A DNA stretch of 64,000 bases, from contig JACVGT010000018.1 of the NCBI GenBank assembly GCA_018992685.1, forward strand, positions 62,001 through 126,000. Direction: 5' to 3'. Numbering within the stretch: the first letter of the stretch is position 1; each line of letters begins with the position of its first letter. The translations under genes were made by a program, and so were the position numbers. Origin of the DNA: Theionarchaea archaeon (lineage in GTDB: Archaea > Methanobacteriota_B > Thermococci > Methanofastidiosales > SZ-28-30). Shown in pieces: positions 27,871 through 36,917 of the stretch. The notes beneath the pieces are model-generated. The model saw nothing but the letters and a program-made list of their open reading frames with translations. It was not told the DNA's origin and made no database searches.

Positions 27871-28047
27871 ATGGAAATGGAGTATTGCCAGATTTGTGGA
27901 CGAAATACACCAGCCTTAAGAGAGTGCATTCTGTGCGGGAAGAACGTATGTCCCCGCTGTTTCCGAATTTCCATGGGCGTCTGCAGAGTCTGTGTGCCCG
28001 GGCAGAAAGGAGCCTATTATGATATTCTCAGAGAGCATGTAGAATAG
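27871..28047 (+). CDS. Small zinc-ribbon protein with eight cysteines
   Basis: A 58-residue protein with four CxxC pairs at C6/C9, C19/C22, C27/C30 and C38/C41, enough for two zinc sites in a treble-clef or ribbon-like fold (CQICGRN, CILCGKNVCPRC, CRVC). A TATA box (ctttataa, 27842-27849) is centred 25 bases before ATG 27871, so the longer frame from 27850 is not used. It probably binds nucleic acid or a protein partner. No neighbour suggests its pathway. Confidence 0.75.
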   Translation: MEMEYCQICGRNTPALRECILCGKNVCPRCFRISMGVCRVCVPGQKGAYYDILREHVE

Positions 28048-28181
28048 TATCGAAGATTTGGGCAGTGAAGATGCTTTCCTTTGTGACTGCAACGTTTTGG
28101 GTGCTCTCAAGATCCGATCTCGCAATTGATTGAAGAAATCACTATTTTGGCCCTATAGTACTTCCCTTATTTCATTTCATA

Positions 28182-28454
28182 ATGGTTTTTCAGCATCATG
28201 TCGACACCCTGTTCCTGAAAACGACTCTGAAGTGTTCCGGGAGCAAACCTTTCATTGGTGTAGGAAGTCCAGAGAGCAGTGATAGTCTGATCAAGTGCGT
28301 GACAGTGTGTGGAATTCTGATGTTGACAGTAGTGACCTCACGGGATGAGCTTCCTTTCACGGAGACAGTCTCTCTGAGTGAGCTACCTGATCGCCATTCC
28401 TCTGAAGTGGCTACAGCCATCCTGGAGAATACGAAGGAGTTAGGACTCCCCTAA
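28182..28454 (+). CDS. Hypothetical protein, 90 aa
   Basis: Not recognised. The frame has an acidic, polar C-terminal half (SRDELPFTETVSLSELPDRH) and a short hydrophobic segment (CGILMLTVV). A weak TATA-like cctatagt lies about 27 bases before the ATG. A 74-residue frame on the other strand covers the same bases, so coding is uncertain. Confidence 0.3.
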   Translation: MVFQHHVDTLFLKTTLKCSGSKPFIGVGSPESSDSLIKCVTVCGILMLTVVTSRDELPFTETVSLSELPDRHSSEVATAILENTKELGLP

Positions 28455-28552
28455 AGGGTTGGTGAGGAGGACTGGGTTGAGTCGGAAAGTGACAGCATAA
28501 GTTCTAAAAAGAAGATGAAACTCTTAAATAGACCTACGTGTCATATGTACCC

Positions 28553-29974
28553 ATGAAGAAATATGTGGTATTGGCCTTGCTCTTGCTTGTAGTCAGTTCG
28601 AATGCTGTGGTATCTCAGCCATTTACCGCAACTGTCGCCCTGTTCCCCGGATGTGGTCTGCAGTACTGGTATGGCCAGGAGGTGTGCGGGGAGATTGTGG
28701 TCTCTGATGATGCCTGGGTTACCCGATGGGTTGAGGACCAGTACGGGAATATCTGGTATCACTGGGGTACTCGGTACTACACGGCAGGTGTTCACCACTT
28801 CTGTGGATACATGGGATTACCCATAGGAGTCCATGTCATGAACATTGAAGCACAGCGGATCTCTGATGGTGCCATTGCCACTGACCAGTGCCAGTATACG
28901 GTATGCTGCGTCAGCTCGATATGGATACCTGGCAGACCTTCCTGTAATTGTGAGGATGTGACCTTTTCTGTTGATATTGACAAAAGAGAGGGTTCTCCAG
29001 GAGACTACATTACCGTGGTGGTGACAGCCACCAACGACATGGGAGGTGACTGCAACAAGAAGTTTGATGCAGGGCATCTCGAGATTGACTGGGGAATTCT
29101 CGGCGGCAACACGTCACCTCTGGAAAAGGATGTTCTGGTTAGACCCGGGGACACCAAGACCATTCTGGAAGAGACTCATTTGATACCCTTGATCCCTGAA
29201 GGAGATTACAATGTGGTGGTCTACTACTCTGATTCTGAATGCACCTGGATAGATTATACAATGATATCTGTTGTCTTGACGACTGAAGGCTCTCTTGAAG
29301 TCTTATCATATCCTGACATCATGAATGTGGATGAAAAAGGTCGCGTACGGGTCTTGGTACGAAATAAGAGCCAAAAAGAGGCTGAATTTACCTTGGTTGC
29401 CAGTGCTCCATCTGAGATTCATCTGCTTCAGAATAGATACACGGTTACTATTCCTCGAGCCGGGTACACTCAGATTGATGTGGCATTTCAGCCAGAGGAG
29501 AGAGGAACATACTCTCTCGAACTGGAGCTGACCAGTGAAGGCCAGTCTCTGGGGCACACAGTGGTCAGCATCCAGGTGGAAAAACCCATATCTGGACAGC
29601 TGGAAGTTATTCACCCGCCTGATGACGTCTCGAAGACTGAAAGTACTGTTGCTGTGCTACGCATAACAAACACGGGACAGTACGACACAGACTATCGACT
29701 GACTGCTTCAGCAGAAAATGTTGAGATTCAACCCATATCTGACTTCTTCGTGCCCGGGTCTCAAAACAGAGAAGTTCAGATCTACATGACCCCCCTGGCT
29801 GAGGGAGTGCATCAGGTGACCTTTCAACTTCTGGCAGAGGACCACCTTATGGACTCGGCCTCAGTCGCCTTTGAGACAACCAAGAGCCCTCCTCTGCTCA
29901 TGATAGGTGGAATTGTCACAGTTGTAGTTGTCCTGGTAGGAATAGCACTCATGTACTACGCCCTCAGAAGATGA
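28553..29974 (+). CDS. Secreted, membrane-anchored beta-sandwich protein
   Basis: A 473-residue surface protein: a signal peptide (KKYVVLALLLLVVSSNAVV), a cysteine-rich region (residues 30-140, with CQYTVCCVSS and CNCEDV), then about three Ig-like/CARDB-like beta domains with repeated patterns such as RVRVLVRNKSQKEAEFTL and TVAVLRITNTGQYDTDYRL, and a C-terminal helix (MIGGIVTVVVVLVGIALMYY) with a short basic tail. It should sit outside the cell, anchored at its C-terminus. A TATA box (cttaaata, 28523-28530) fixes ATG 28553 rather than 28538. Ligand unknown; adhesion or S-layer association is only a guess. Confidence 0.75.
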   Translation: MKKYVVLALLLLVVSSNAVVSQPFTATVALFPGCGLQYWYGQEVCGEIVVSDDAWVTRWVEDQYGNIWYHWGTRYYTAGVHHFCGYMGLPIGVHVMNIEAQRISDGAIATDQCQYTVCCVSSIWIPGRPSCNCEDVTFSVDIDKREGSPGDYITVVVTATNDMGGDCNKKFDAGHLEIDWGILGGNTSPLEKDVLVRPGDTKTILEETHLIPLIPEGDYNVVVYYSDSECTWIDYTMISVVLTTEGSLEVLSYPDIMNVDEKGRVRVLVRNKSQKEAEFTLVASAPSEIHLLQNRYTVTIPRAGYTQIDVAFQPEERGTYSLELELTSEGQSLGHTVVSIQVEKPISGQLEVIHPPDDVSKTESTVAVLRITNTGQYDTDYRLTASAENVEIQPISDFFVPGSQNREVQIYMTPLAEGVHQVTFQLLAEDHLMDSASVAFETTKSPPLLMIGGIVTVVVVLVGIALMYYALRR

Positions 29975-30131
29975 CACTCAACCGGCCCCTCTCAGACCGC
30001 AGTCAGACTTCAGCCAGTGAGAGCACGGATCCTGAGAACAGGCTACCATGACCACTGGAAACTCTCCTCCTGACAGGATAACCATCAAATCGGGACGCCA
30101 AAAGTTAAAAAGCACTATTCGATCATAATTC

Positions 30132-31379
30132 ATGAATATCCAACTGATTCCTGAGAAGGACCTTCATGACTTTATTACCATAGTGGCCAATGCGTATCCT
30201 AGGATGAAGCTATCTACTCCTGAGGAGAGAGACCGAACCAGGAGTCTGCTTCTCAAACTGCAGAATGAAGAACCCACAACACACATTTACGGATTTTATG
30301 AGGATGGAACCTTAAGGGGAGGAATGATACTCTATGATTTCACTATGACAATGTTTTCAGTGCCTGTCCTCGTTGGAGGAGTCGGCCTGGTAGCGGTGGA
30401 TCTTATCCATAAGAGAGAAAAAGTCTGCAAGGAAATGATCTCCTTCTTCCTTGATTACTATAAGAAAAAGGGGTCTTTCTTAACTTCACTGTATCCATTT
30501 CGCCCTGATTTCTATAAAGAGATGGGATTTGGATTTGGGACGAAAATGCACCAGTACCGTCTTCACCCTGAACAGCTACCTGCCAGAACAAAAGAACACA
30601 TCCACTTCTTGTCCAAGAAGGATACGGCGGCTCTGGTGGACTGTTACAACCGATATGCTGCAACAACACACGGAATGATGAAATTGACCAGCGAGAGAAA
30701 AGTGGAACGGATAATGGAAGATCCTCTTACCCGGATTGTGGGATATAAGACCGGGAATTCCATTCAGGGCTACCTTGTCTTCATGTTCAAGGAAGCTGAG
30801 ACAGAGAATTTTGTCATCAATGACATCAGGGTCAGAGAATTCATTTATGAAACCACAGAGGCCTTCTGGGAATTGTTGACATTTCTTCACAGCCAGAAGG
30901 ATCAAATTCGTTACTGCATGATTAATACCCAAGATGAGTACTTCCACCACGTACTTGATGATCCCCGGTACGGAGAGGACATGCTGATGCCACACATCTA
31001 CCATGAGACTGATCGAGATGGGATTGGCCTCATGTACCGAATCATTGACGTAAAAAGAGCTTTTGAAGTTCTCAAAGATCACAATTTTGGAGGCATAGAC
31101 TGCAGATTGCGTATTGATATCCAGGATGGGTTCTTTCCTGAGAATCAAGGGAGCTACATTGTCCATTTTGAAGAAGGAATTCCTCAACTGGGAAGAAACG
31201 ATTTTGAAGTGAGTATTCACCTTAAAATTTCTGATTTCACGTCCCTGATCATGGGGATTGTTCCTTTTGATAGGTTGTGCACATATGGATTGGCAGAGAT
31301 CTCTGATTCCGGCTATGTAGATGTGGTTACACGTCTTTTTGCATGGGCAGAGAAGCCAGTGTGTACCACAGAGTTTTAA
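30132..31379 (+). CDS. Eis-type GNAT acetyltransferase
   Basis: A 415-residue protein of the Eis family: two GNAT domains followed by a sterol-carrier-like (SCP2) domain. The first GNAT part has GGVGLVAVDLIHKREKVCKEMI, matching the acetyl-CoA loop, then LTSLYPFRPDFYKEMGFGFG, a family hallmark. The second covers about 160-290 and the SCP2-like part about 300-410. Eis proteins acetylate amines, including aminoglycosides and lysines, in bacteria; archaeal substrates are unknown. A TATA-like agttaaaaag is centred 25 bases before the ATG. Single-gene unit. Confidence 0.85.
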   Translation: MNIQLIPEKDLHDFITIVANAYPRMKLSTPEERDRTRSLLLKLQNEEPTTHIYGFYEDGTLRGGMILYDFTMTMFSVPVLVGGVGLVAVDLIHKREKVCKEMISFFLDYYKKKGSFLTSLYPFRPDFYKEMGFGFGTKMHQYRLHPEQLPARTKEHIHFLSKKDTAALVDCYNRYAATTHGMMKLTSERKVERIMEDPLTRIVGYKTGNSIQGYLVFMFKEAETENFVINDIRVREFIYETTEAFWELLTFLHSQKDQIRYCMINTQDEYFHHVLDDPRYGEDMLMPHIYHETDRDGIGLMYRIIDVKRAFEVLKDHNFGGIDCRLRIDIQDGFFPENQGSYIVHFEEGIPQLGRNDFEVSIHLKISDFTSLIMGIVPFDRLCTYGLAEISDSGYVDVVTRLFAWAEKPVCTTEF

Positions 31380-31463
31380 ATGGAAATTTCAGGCCGGAAG
31401 CGGGACTGATCAGGAAAGGGAGACCACTACTTTAATGGTTTTCCGGAGAAACCTTGAGCAGTC

Positions 31464-32267
31464 CTATCTCCTTTGTGCCTTCAAGACTGTTGAACCCAGC
31501 AACACGCCTCCCAGGACCAGAACGATGGTTGCACCTGAGGGCAAATCACCAACATAGGATATGAACAATCCTGTCACAGTTCCCATGACTCCAATGACCA
31601 CGGATAATATCATCATTTTTTTCACATTGAAGGTGAAATACCTTGCAATTGCCGCAGGCATGGTCAGCAGAGCAATTACCAGGACAACTCCCACCACACG
31701 TATCAGTGCCACAACACTCAGTCCCACCAGGCAGAGCAGAAGCAAATTCAACCACTGGGCAGGAATCCCCACCACCGTGGAGAACTCTTCATCAAAAGAC
31801 AGTCCCACAAACTCCTTATAGAACAGAAAAACACCTCCCAGGATCAAAACATCCAGGATCAGCATCATTATAAGATCCTGCCGTGGGACAGTGAGAATGC
31901 TCCCAAATAGGTAACTGAATAAATCAGGGGCATATCCCTCACTCATGTGAATAAATACCACACCAGATGCCATCCCCAGTGTCCACAATACTCCGACGGC
32001 TGCATCTTCCCCCATGTCTGCTTTCTTGCTCAGCATCCCGATTCCAACTGCTGACATCACACTGAAGGGGATGGCTGCCACAATGGGGCTTATTCCCACA
32101 AGGTACCCCAGGCCAATGCCTCCGAATGCAGCGTGGGCGATTCCCCCACTGATGAAGACGATCTTCCGGATGACTACAAATGTGCCCACCACTCCACATG
32201 CAATGCTCACCAGTGCTGCAGCTGCCAGTGCGTTCCTCATGAATTCATACTCAAGGATTTCAATCAT
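31464..32267 (-). CDS. Metal ABC transporter permease (ZnuB/MntB family)
   Basis: A 267-residue membrane protein with about eight helices. Typical ZnuB-family blocks are RKIVFISGGIAHAAFGGIGLG after helix 1, PDLFSYLFGSILTV and RVVGVVLVIALLTMPAAIAR. It forms the pore of a high-affinity importer for Zn, Mn or a similar divalent metal. The start overlaps the ATPase gene by eight bases and it is the last gene of the three-gene operon. The metal cannot be told from the permease; see the binding protein and nikR. Confidence 0.92.
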   Translation of the reverse strand: MIEILEYEFMRNALAAAALVSIACGVVGTFVVIRKIVFISGGIAHAAFGGIGLGYLVGISPIVAAIPFSVMSAVGIGMLSKKADMGEDAAVGVLWTLGMASGVVFIHMSEGYAPDLFSYLFGSILTVPRQDLIMMLILDVLILGGVFLFYKEFVGLSFDEEFSTVVGIPAQWLNLLLLCLVGLSVVALIRVVGVVLVIALLTMPAAIARYFTFNVKKMMILSVVIGVMGTVTGLFISYVGDLPSGATIVLVLGGVLLGSTVLKAQRR

Positions 32268-33009
32268 CAGTGTGCCTCCTCAGTACTCGATGAGGTATCC
32301 CGTGGGCTAGAACCTCAACGGGACACTGATACACCTGTTCCAGCTGGTTCAGGGCTCCTTCTGCAGGACCATGATAGTACAGTTTCCGGTTGAGGCAGGC
32401 CACACTGTCCACATATACACTGACCACACTGATATCGTGCGTCACCAGGAGAATGGCCATCTTTTCCTTTAGAGAAGTCAATAACTCATAGAATGCTTTC
32501 CGTGCATCGGGATCAATACTCGCTGTCGGTTCATCAAGTAGCAAGAGCCGGGGCTGACGAACCAGGGCACGAGCCAGAAATACGCGCTGCTGTTCACCTC
32601 CGGAGAGGGTACCGATCCTCCTGTCTTTGAACTTGGCCATCTCCACCGTCCTGAGCGCATCCATAACGACCTCTTTATCCTCTTCAGAATGGGGGGAAAG
32701 AAGACCTTTGTAGCGACCCATTAAGACGACATCAAACACTGAAATGGGAAAGGCACTGTCAAATTGAATGTCCTGGGGCACATACCCGATCTGCTTTCTC
32801 CCAATCTTGGGTGGAGAACCAAAAACAGTCACGGAGCCCTTTGCTGGCTGTATCAAGCCTAGTATGACCTTGAGCAATGTTGTCTTCCCCGCTCCATTGG
32901 GACCAATTATGGACAGAAAATCATGGTCATTGACGACAAGAGATACATCTTCCAGCTGGGGAGAATGATCATAGTACACCCACACATTCAATACTTCTGC
33001 GAGAGACAT
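32260..33009 (-). CDS. Metal ABC transporter ATPase
   Basis: A 249-residue ABC ATPase with Walker A GPNGAGKTT, Q-loop in GYVPQDIQFD, signature LSGGEQQR and Walker B LLLLDEPTAS, then the H-loop in LLVTHD. It powers the metal importer. The frame is open to 33054, but ATG 33009 is chosen because it directly follows the binding-protein stop and the GGAGGTG ribosome site overlaps that stop. Closest in type to ZnuC/MntA-family ATPases. Confidence 0.93.
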   Translation of the reverse strand: MSLAEVLNVWVYYDHSPQLEDVSLVVNDHDFLSIIGPNGAGKTTLLKVILGLIQPAKGSVTVFGSPPKIGRKQIGYVPQDIQFDSAFPISVFDVVLMGRYKGLLSPHSEEDKEVVMDALRTVEMAKFKDRRIGTLSGGEQQRVFLARALVRQPRLLLLDEPTASIDPDARKAFYELLTSLKEKMAILLVTHDISVVSVYVDSVACLNRKLYYHGPAEGALNQLEQVYQCPVEVLAHGIPHRVLRRHTDD

Positions 33010-33010
33010 T

Positions 33011-33865
33011 TCACACCTCCATAAAGGCCTGTGCCACTTTGAACAGGTTCTCAACGTAGTTCTTCTCCAGAGGATCTACCAGCACCACCTTCCCGCCGAT
33101 TTCTCTGGCAATAACCTCAGCCGGTTGTCTGTTCACCTGCGGGGATACAAAAATCACTGTAATATGCTCCTTTCTGGCCAGATCGATGAGTCGAGCTATG
33201 TCCTGGGGAGTGGGATCTTTCCCTTCTTTTTCAATAGGAATCTCTTCCAGTCCGTACTCTCTACAGAAATAACCCCATGAAGGATGGTATACTATGAGTT
33301 TGGTGAGAGAAGCAGGAAGAGCTTCCCGTATTCTGTGATCCAGAGTTTCAAGCTCCTGGAGGTATCGTTCCTTGTTTTCTGTGTAATAATCAACAGAGTC
33401 TGGATCGACTGCTACCAGTCCCTGGAATATGTTTTCTACCATGATGGCTGCGTTCCTTGGGGAAAGCCAGACATGAGGATTAGTCCCTCCATGATCGTCA
33501 CCGTCATGATCCCTGGATATGAGTTCTATCCCTTTGCTGCAGTCAATGACAGCCATATCTCTGTTCATGCTGATAATTCTATCCATCCAGCCCAGTTCGA
33601 ACTCTATTCCTGAACCCACAGCACAATACAGAGAAGCTGTGCTGACCTGAATTAACTGGTCAGGCGCAGGTTCATAAGAGTGGGGACTGGCCCCGGGAGG
33701 TATCATGACTGTCACAATAACTCTGTCCCCTCCAACCTTTTCCACAAACTCGGCTTGAGGAAGTATGGAAACGATAACGCCGATTCTTCCGGTGGCTTCA
33801 GGCTGTGGGCCTGACGTGCATCCGGCTGATAAGATCAGTACAATGAGGAGGAGTCGCTTTGTCAT
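33011..33865 (-). CDS. Metal-binding lipoprotein of the ABC importer (ZnuA-like)
   Basis: A 284-residue cluster A-I binding protein with a lipobox (LILSAGCTS). Family motifs: VSILPQAEFVEKVGGDRV, PPGASPHSYEPAPDQL, an acidic/histidine loop HDGDDHGGTNPHVWLSP, YHPSWGYFCREYGL and IFVSPQVNRQPAEVIA. The histidines of PHSYE, NPHVW and YHPSW and a late Asp form the usual metal site, and the short HDxDDH loop resembles the zinc-chaperone loop of ZnuA. Two TATA-like runs lie upstream; the farther one (33892-33900, minus strand) has leaderless spacing. Divergent from nikR, 190 bases away. Confidence 0.92.
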   Translation of the reverse strand: MTKRLLLIVLILSAGCTSGPQPEATGRIGVIVSILPQAEFVEKVGGDRVIVTVMIPPGASPHSYEPAPDQLIQVSTASLYCAVGSGIEFELGWMDRIISMNRDMAVIDCSKGIELISRDHDGDDHGGTNPHVWLSPRNAAIMVENIFQGLVAVDPDSVDYYTENKERYLQELETLDHRIREALPASLTKLIVYHPSWGYFCREYGLEEIPIEKEGKDPTPQDIARLIDLARKEHITVIFVSPQVNRQPAEVIAREIGGKVVLVDPLEKNYVENLFKVAQAFMEV

Positions 33866-33919
33866 ATTACCATATATATAAAGTGTTATTAGTATATAAG
33901 GATTTGGACAATAATCTTT

Positions 33920-33935
33920 ATGATGAATGCATCAT
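33920..33935. promoter_or_regulatory. Inverted repeat between metal importer and nikR
   Basis: ATGATG-AATG-CATCAT, six-base arms with a four-base spacer, about 20 bases upstream of the importer TATA box (33892-33900). A candidate binding site for the adjacent metal regulator; the arms do not match the E. coli NikR operator (GTATGA). Confidence 0.4.
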
Positions 33936-34044
33936 TATCTTAATAAGGCAAAAAGTGAAGAAGAGTTGTCCATAGCGAACGGAGGCAAGAATCGAGACAC
34001 AATCCCATCAGAATGCAACGGTTAACCTTTTATACCCTGTGATG

Positions 34045-34056
34045 TACCGTATGGTA
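34045..34056. promoter_or_regulatory. Inverted repeat at the nikR transcription start
   Basis: TACC-GTAT-GGTA overlaps the predicted transcription start and the first base of the nikR ATG, downstream of the TATA box at 34026-34034. A protein bound here would block the promoter, so autoregulation is possible. Confidence 0.35.
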
Positions 34057-34439
34057 TGCCTGTGGTCAGTATTTCAGTAAATGAGAAAATGCTGGAGGAG
34101 ATAGACAGAATACAGGAGAAACTGGGATTCTCCGGAAGATCTGAAGTGATCAGGGCAGGAGTCCGCATGCTGATTGCTGACACGAGGGAGAAGGAAAAAT
34201 TCACTGGTGAAATCAATTCAATACTGCTGCTTGTTCATCACCAGGACGTGGAAAGCGTGGTAACCCAGATAAAACATAACTTCGAGGATATCACGACTAC
34301 TCAGGTTCACAGTCATTTAAAGGGTGGGAAATGTTTGGAAATCTTCATCCTGGATGGAGAGGCTGAGAGGATAGAAGAATTGGCTGGATTTTTCCTCACC
34401 AGTGGGAAAATGGAATATGTTAAACTGATTGTCGCTTGA
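34056..34439 (+). CDS. nikR: NikR-type nickel-responsive regulator
   Basis: A 127-residue ribbon-helix-helix transcription factor of the CopG/NikR family. Residues 1-45 form the DNA-binding part (VVSISVNEKMLEEIDRIQEK, then GFSGRSEVIRAGVR); residues 50-127 form the ACT-like nickel domain. The ligands H74, H85, H87 and C93 have the same spacing (11, 2, 6) as H76, H87, H89 and C95 of E. coli NikR, so nickel binding is expected to be intact. A TATA box is centred 25 bases before the ATG. It is divergent from the metal importer, its likely target; the NiFe hydrogenase at 48-50 kb gives the cell a need for nickel. Confidence 0.92.
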   Translation: MPVVSISVNEKMLEEIDRIQEKLGFSGRSEVIRAGVRMLIADTREKEKFTGEINSILLLVHHQDVESVVTQIKHNFEDITTTQVHSHLKGGKCLEIFILDGEAERIEELAGFFLTSGKMEYVKLIVA

Positions 34440-34482
34440 GGGCTGGGGAACATGGCGATGTGTTGTAACCAGAGGTGATTTC

Positions 34483-35124
34483 TTGAACTGGAGGTCTGCC
34501 TGGAACCTTATGATACTGTGGTTCGGTGCTGCATGTCTCATACTTGCTACTGCAAAAGAATGGTCTGTGGTTCTGTTTGCAGTAACGTATGGACTGGGAT
34601 TTGGTGGAATTTGCTACGTACTGCGAAAAAGGGTGAGAAAGCGTCTTATGGACTTACATCTCAAGAATTATGGTGGATTCTTGGTGACCACTGTCCTCAT
34701 TACTGTGGGAGAAGAAACGTACTGCTATGCTCTTGGCAATAGAATTGCTCATCCTGTTCTGTGGGTTGATCTTCTCATGGTGACGATCTTTTGGTCAGTG
34801 TGGTTTGGCACATGGTATTTCTTTCTTTCCAGGTGGTATCAGTTCCAGGAAAAGGAAGCGCTAATGACAGCAGGGTGCACAGGGATTTTGTATGAATTCG
34901 TGGGTACTGGAGCAATCCTGGAGAATCCTGGAGGATTCCTGCTGATCACACCCCTTGCTGTGGTGGTCTACGCCGCCATTTTCGTCCTACCTCTGCAGTT
35001 TCTGGACTTTTCTGGAAAACGAACGGGCTCTTCAAAATACATGGTCGGAATTTTCCTCCCTTTCTTTCTGACAGTTCCTGCAGCACTTGGATTGTATGTG
35101 ATATTTTCCGTCCTTGGCATCTAG
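34483..35124 (+). CDS. Membrane protein of unknown function
   Basis: Not recognised. About 213 residues with six to seven hydrophobic helices. The frame opens at 34429, but TTG 34483 has a GAGGTGA site five bases upstream and starts 43 bases after the nikR stop, so it is probably translated from the nikR message. A conserved-looking polar block (VGEETYCYALGNRIAHP) sits between helices 3 and 4 and might be catalytic or ligand-binding. Its place behind nikR suggests, but does not show, a link with metal handling. Confidence 0.65.
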   Translation: MNWRSAWNLMILWFGAACLILATAKEWSVVLFAVTYGLGFGGICYVLRKRVRKRLMDLHLKNYGGFLVTTVLITVGEETYCYALGNRIAHPVLWVDLLMVTIFWSVWFGTWYFFLSRWYQFQEKEALMTAGCTGILYEFVGTGAILENPGGFLLITPLAVVVYAAIFVLPLQFLDFSGKRTGSSKYMVGIFLPFFLTVPAALGLYVIFSVLGI

Positions 35125-35342
35125 AGTGCATTTTACGGAAACCTGCAATCTCCCTTCTTGTACATTTTTACAGATGAAATCGAAGCCAGTCGGTAGTGGT
35201 CCGATTCCAGATGGGAAGAGTGCTCCCTGAGAGATGTGATCGGGAAAAAATGTGCCAGTTATCGTCTATGAGACCTGTGAACCTCTCGAATTATCAGTAC
35301 GTATTCAGCAGGATATATAAACTATCAATCATATTGTAAGAG

Positions 35343-35936
35343 GTGATGACTATGAGCAAAGGCACACCAAGAGTTGGAGAAGAATTCAGACCTGCTTCAC
35401 AGCTTCAAAAGCTGTATTTCATATATCTCATTCTGGTCATACTTCTGGCATTCGTGTGGTGGTGGATTCTTGTCTTGGTACTGGTTCCCTTTGTTGCAGT
35501 CCTGGTAAGCATTCCTTTCTGTGCTGCCTTTGGGTTTACTGCATACTGGATTCCCAAGTACTATTCCACAATTCGGTACACGATGACAGAGAATGAGGTT
35601 CGATGGCTGAGAGGAGTGTGGTTCAGGAAGACAGGAATTGTTCCCTACAACAGGATCACGAATGTAGACATATCACAGGGACCACTATCCAGGAGACTGG
35701 GCATTGCGTCTTTGAGGATACAAACGGCAGGGTATTCCGGTCAATCTGGAGGAATGGGTACTGCAGAACTGCATCTGGATGGCATTGAACAGTACGAAGA
35801 ACTGCAGGAAGTCCTAGTGGAATATGTGCGTGGCAGGAAGCCTGTGGCGGTGGAAACATATGAACCTGAGGGTATACAGGGAAAGATGTTGGAGGAATTG
35901 ACCAGGATTCGAACCTTACTGGAGAAGTCTTCCTAG
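35343..35936 (+). CDS. Membrane-anchored bacterial PH-domain protein (bPH2/DUF304)
   Basis: A 197-residue protein with two adjacent N-terminal membrane helices (LYFIYLILVILLAFVWWW and VLVLVPFVAVLVSIPF) followed by a bPH2 domain: YSTIRYTMTENEVRWLRGVWFRKTGIVPYNRITNVDISQGPLSRRLGIASLRIQTAG is the full family hallmark seen in pieces (TENEVRWLRG, VPYNRITNVDISQGPLSRRLG). The last 30 residues look like a short coiled coil. The TATA element gatatataa (35312-35320) places the transcript start at or next to GTG 35343; ATG 35346 and ATG 35352 are alternatives. Function of the family is unclear. Confidence 0.85.
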   Translation: MMTMSKGTPRVGEEFRPASQLQKLYFIYLILVILLAFVWWWILVLVLVPFVAVLVSIPFCAAFGFTAYWIPKYYSTIRYTMTENEVRWLRGVWFRKTGIVPYNRITNVDISQGPLSRRLGIASLRIQTAGYSGQSGGMGTAELHLDGIEQYEELQEVLVEYVRGRKPVAVETYEPEGIQGKMLEELTRIRTLLEKSS

Positions 35937-35981
35937 TGTAGTATTTTGGAGAACCTGATGACTGCAGGAGCTTCTGGGAAT

Positions 35982-36917
35982 TCAAAGTCCACAGATGAAT
36001 TCTTTTTCAAAGTCAAAAAGAATTCCTTTCTCTTCTTTATAATGAAGTTCCAACTTCCTTTGTGTGGTAATTTCACCCATGATGCTAACTGAGATGTCAC
36101 GATCTCTGAATATTTGAGTCACTTCATCTACATGAATGGGGTTCACAGTAAGAATGAATCCGTAACCAGGGTACATTTTCACAAAAGTGGTGATGTCTAT
36201 CGGGGAGGGTATGGACTCTACATCTACAAGAGCACCTACTTTACTGGTTTCCAGCAACATGCCAAGAGACCCCAGTATTCCTGGGTTGGAAACGTCCTTG
36301 CAGGCTGTGGCCAGCCCCTTCTCAGCAATGACGGGTAATGCCTCAAGTCGGTACAGGACTTCTTTGGTGGTCTTCATACTGGTTGAATCCCAGTTTAGAT
36401 AGGTCTTGTATTGCTTCCCTTCTAAATCAATAGCCAGAATAACCGTGTCCCCCGGACGTGCATCGAAGCTGGTGAGAACCTTTCTTGCCTTCCCGAGAAT
36501 GGAAACGGCCACAGAGGTAGGTGCATCTGGGTGCACATGACCCCCCACCATGGGAACCGCAAACTTCTGGCAGGCAGTCTCAATTCCTTCCAGGAGCTCT
36601 TCTGCCTCCTCTTCTTTGAGAGACAGAACATTGACCATGGCCACGGGTACACCTCCCATGGCGTAGATGTCATTGACGTTAACGAGGACTGAACAGTACC
36701 CTGCCCAGAAAGGATCTCCTCCCAGCCTCCACCAGATACCATCTGAAGCAAACAACAGGTAGTAATCTTCCCAGGGGAGGATAGCTGCATCGTCTCCCAG
36801 CATGGTCGGAATTCCTGCCAAGGATGCACTCTCCTTAAGCCGTGTCACATGCTGTACTGCTTTCTTCCGGGTCAATCCCTCATAGTCCTTTATATCCTCT
36901 ATCAACCTGTTCAACAT
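35982..36917 (-). CDS. PurM/AIR synthase-like protein (COG2144 type)
   Basis: A 311-residue protein with the AIR synthase/ThiL/SelD fold. The ATP-binding block is seen as GDDAAILPW and FASDGIWWRLGGDPFWAG, then VNVNDIYAMGGVPVAMVNVL and MVGGHVHPDAPTSVAVSILG. It resembles the selenophosphate-synthetase-related COG2144 proteins and methanogenesis marker 2 relatives; the true substrate is unknown, probably an ATP-dependent small-molecule kinase or synthase. Start ATG 36917 has GAGG six bases upstream and lies 38 bases inside the ABC ATPase gene, so it belongs to the ABC importer operon and may act on the imported compound. Confidence 0.8.
   Translation of the reverse strand: MLNRLIEDIKDYEGLTRKKAVQHVTRLKESASLAGIPTMLGDDAAILPWEDYYLLFASDGIWWRLGGDPFWAGYCSVLVNVNDIYAMGGVPVAMVNVLSLKEEEAEELLEGIETACQKFAVPMVGGHVHPDAPTSVAVSILGKARKVLTSFDARPGDTVILAIDLEGKQYKTYLNWDSTSMKTTKEVLYRLEALPVIAEKGLATACKDVSNPGILGSLGMLLETSKVGALVDVESIPSPIDITTFVKMYPGYGFILTVNPIHVDEVTQIFRDRDISVSIMGEITTQRKLELHYKEEKGILFDFEKEFICGL

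Noticed and set aside
30576-31220. 214-residue antisense frame in the Eis-type gene
   Set aside because: Lies fully within a recognised gene, with no promoter or domain.
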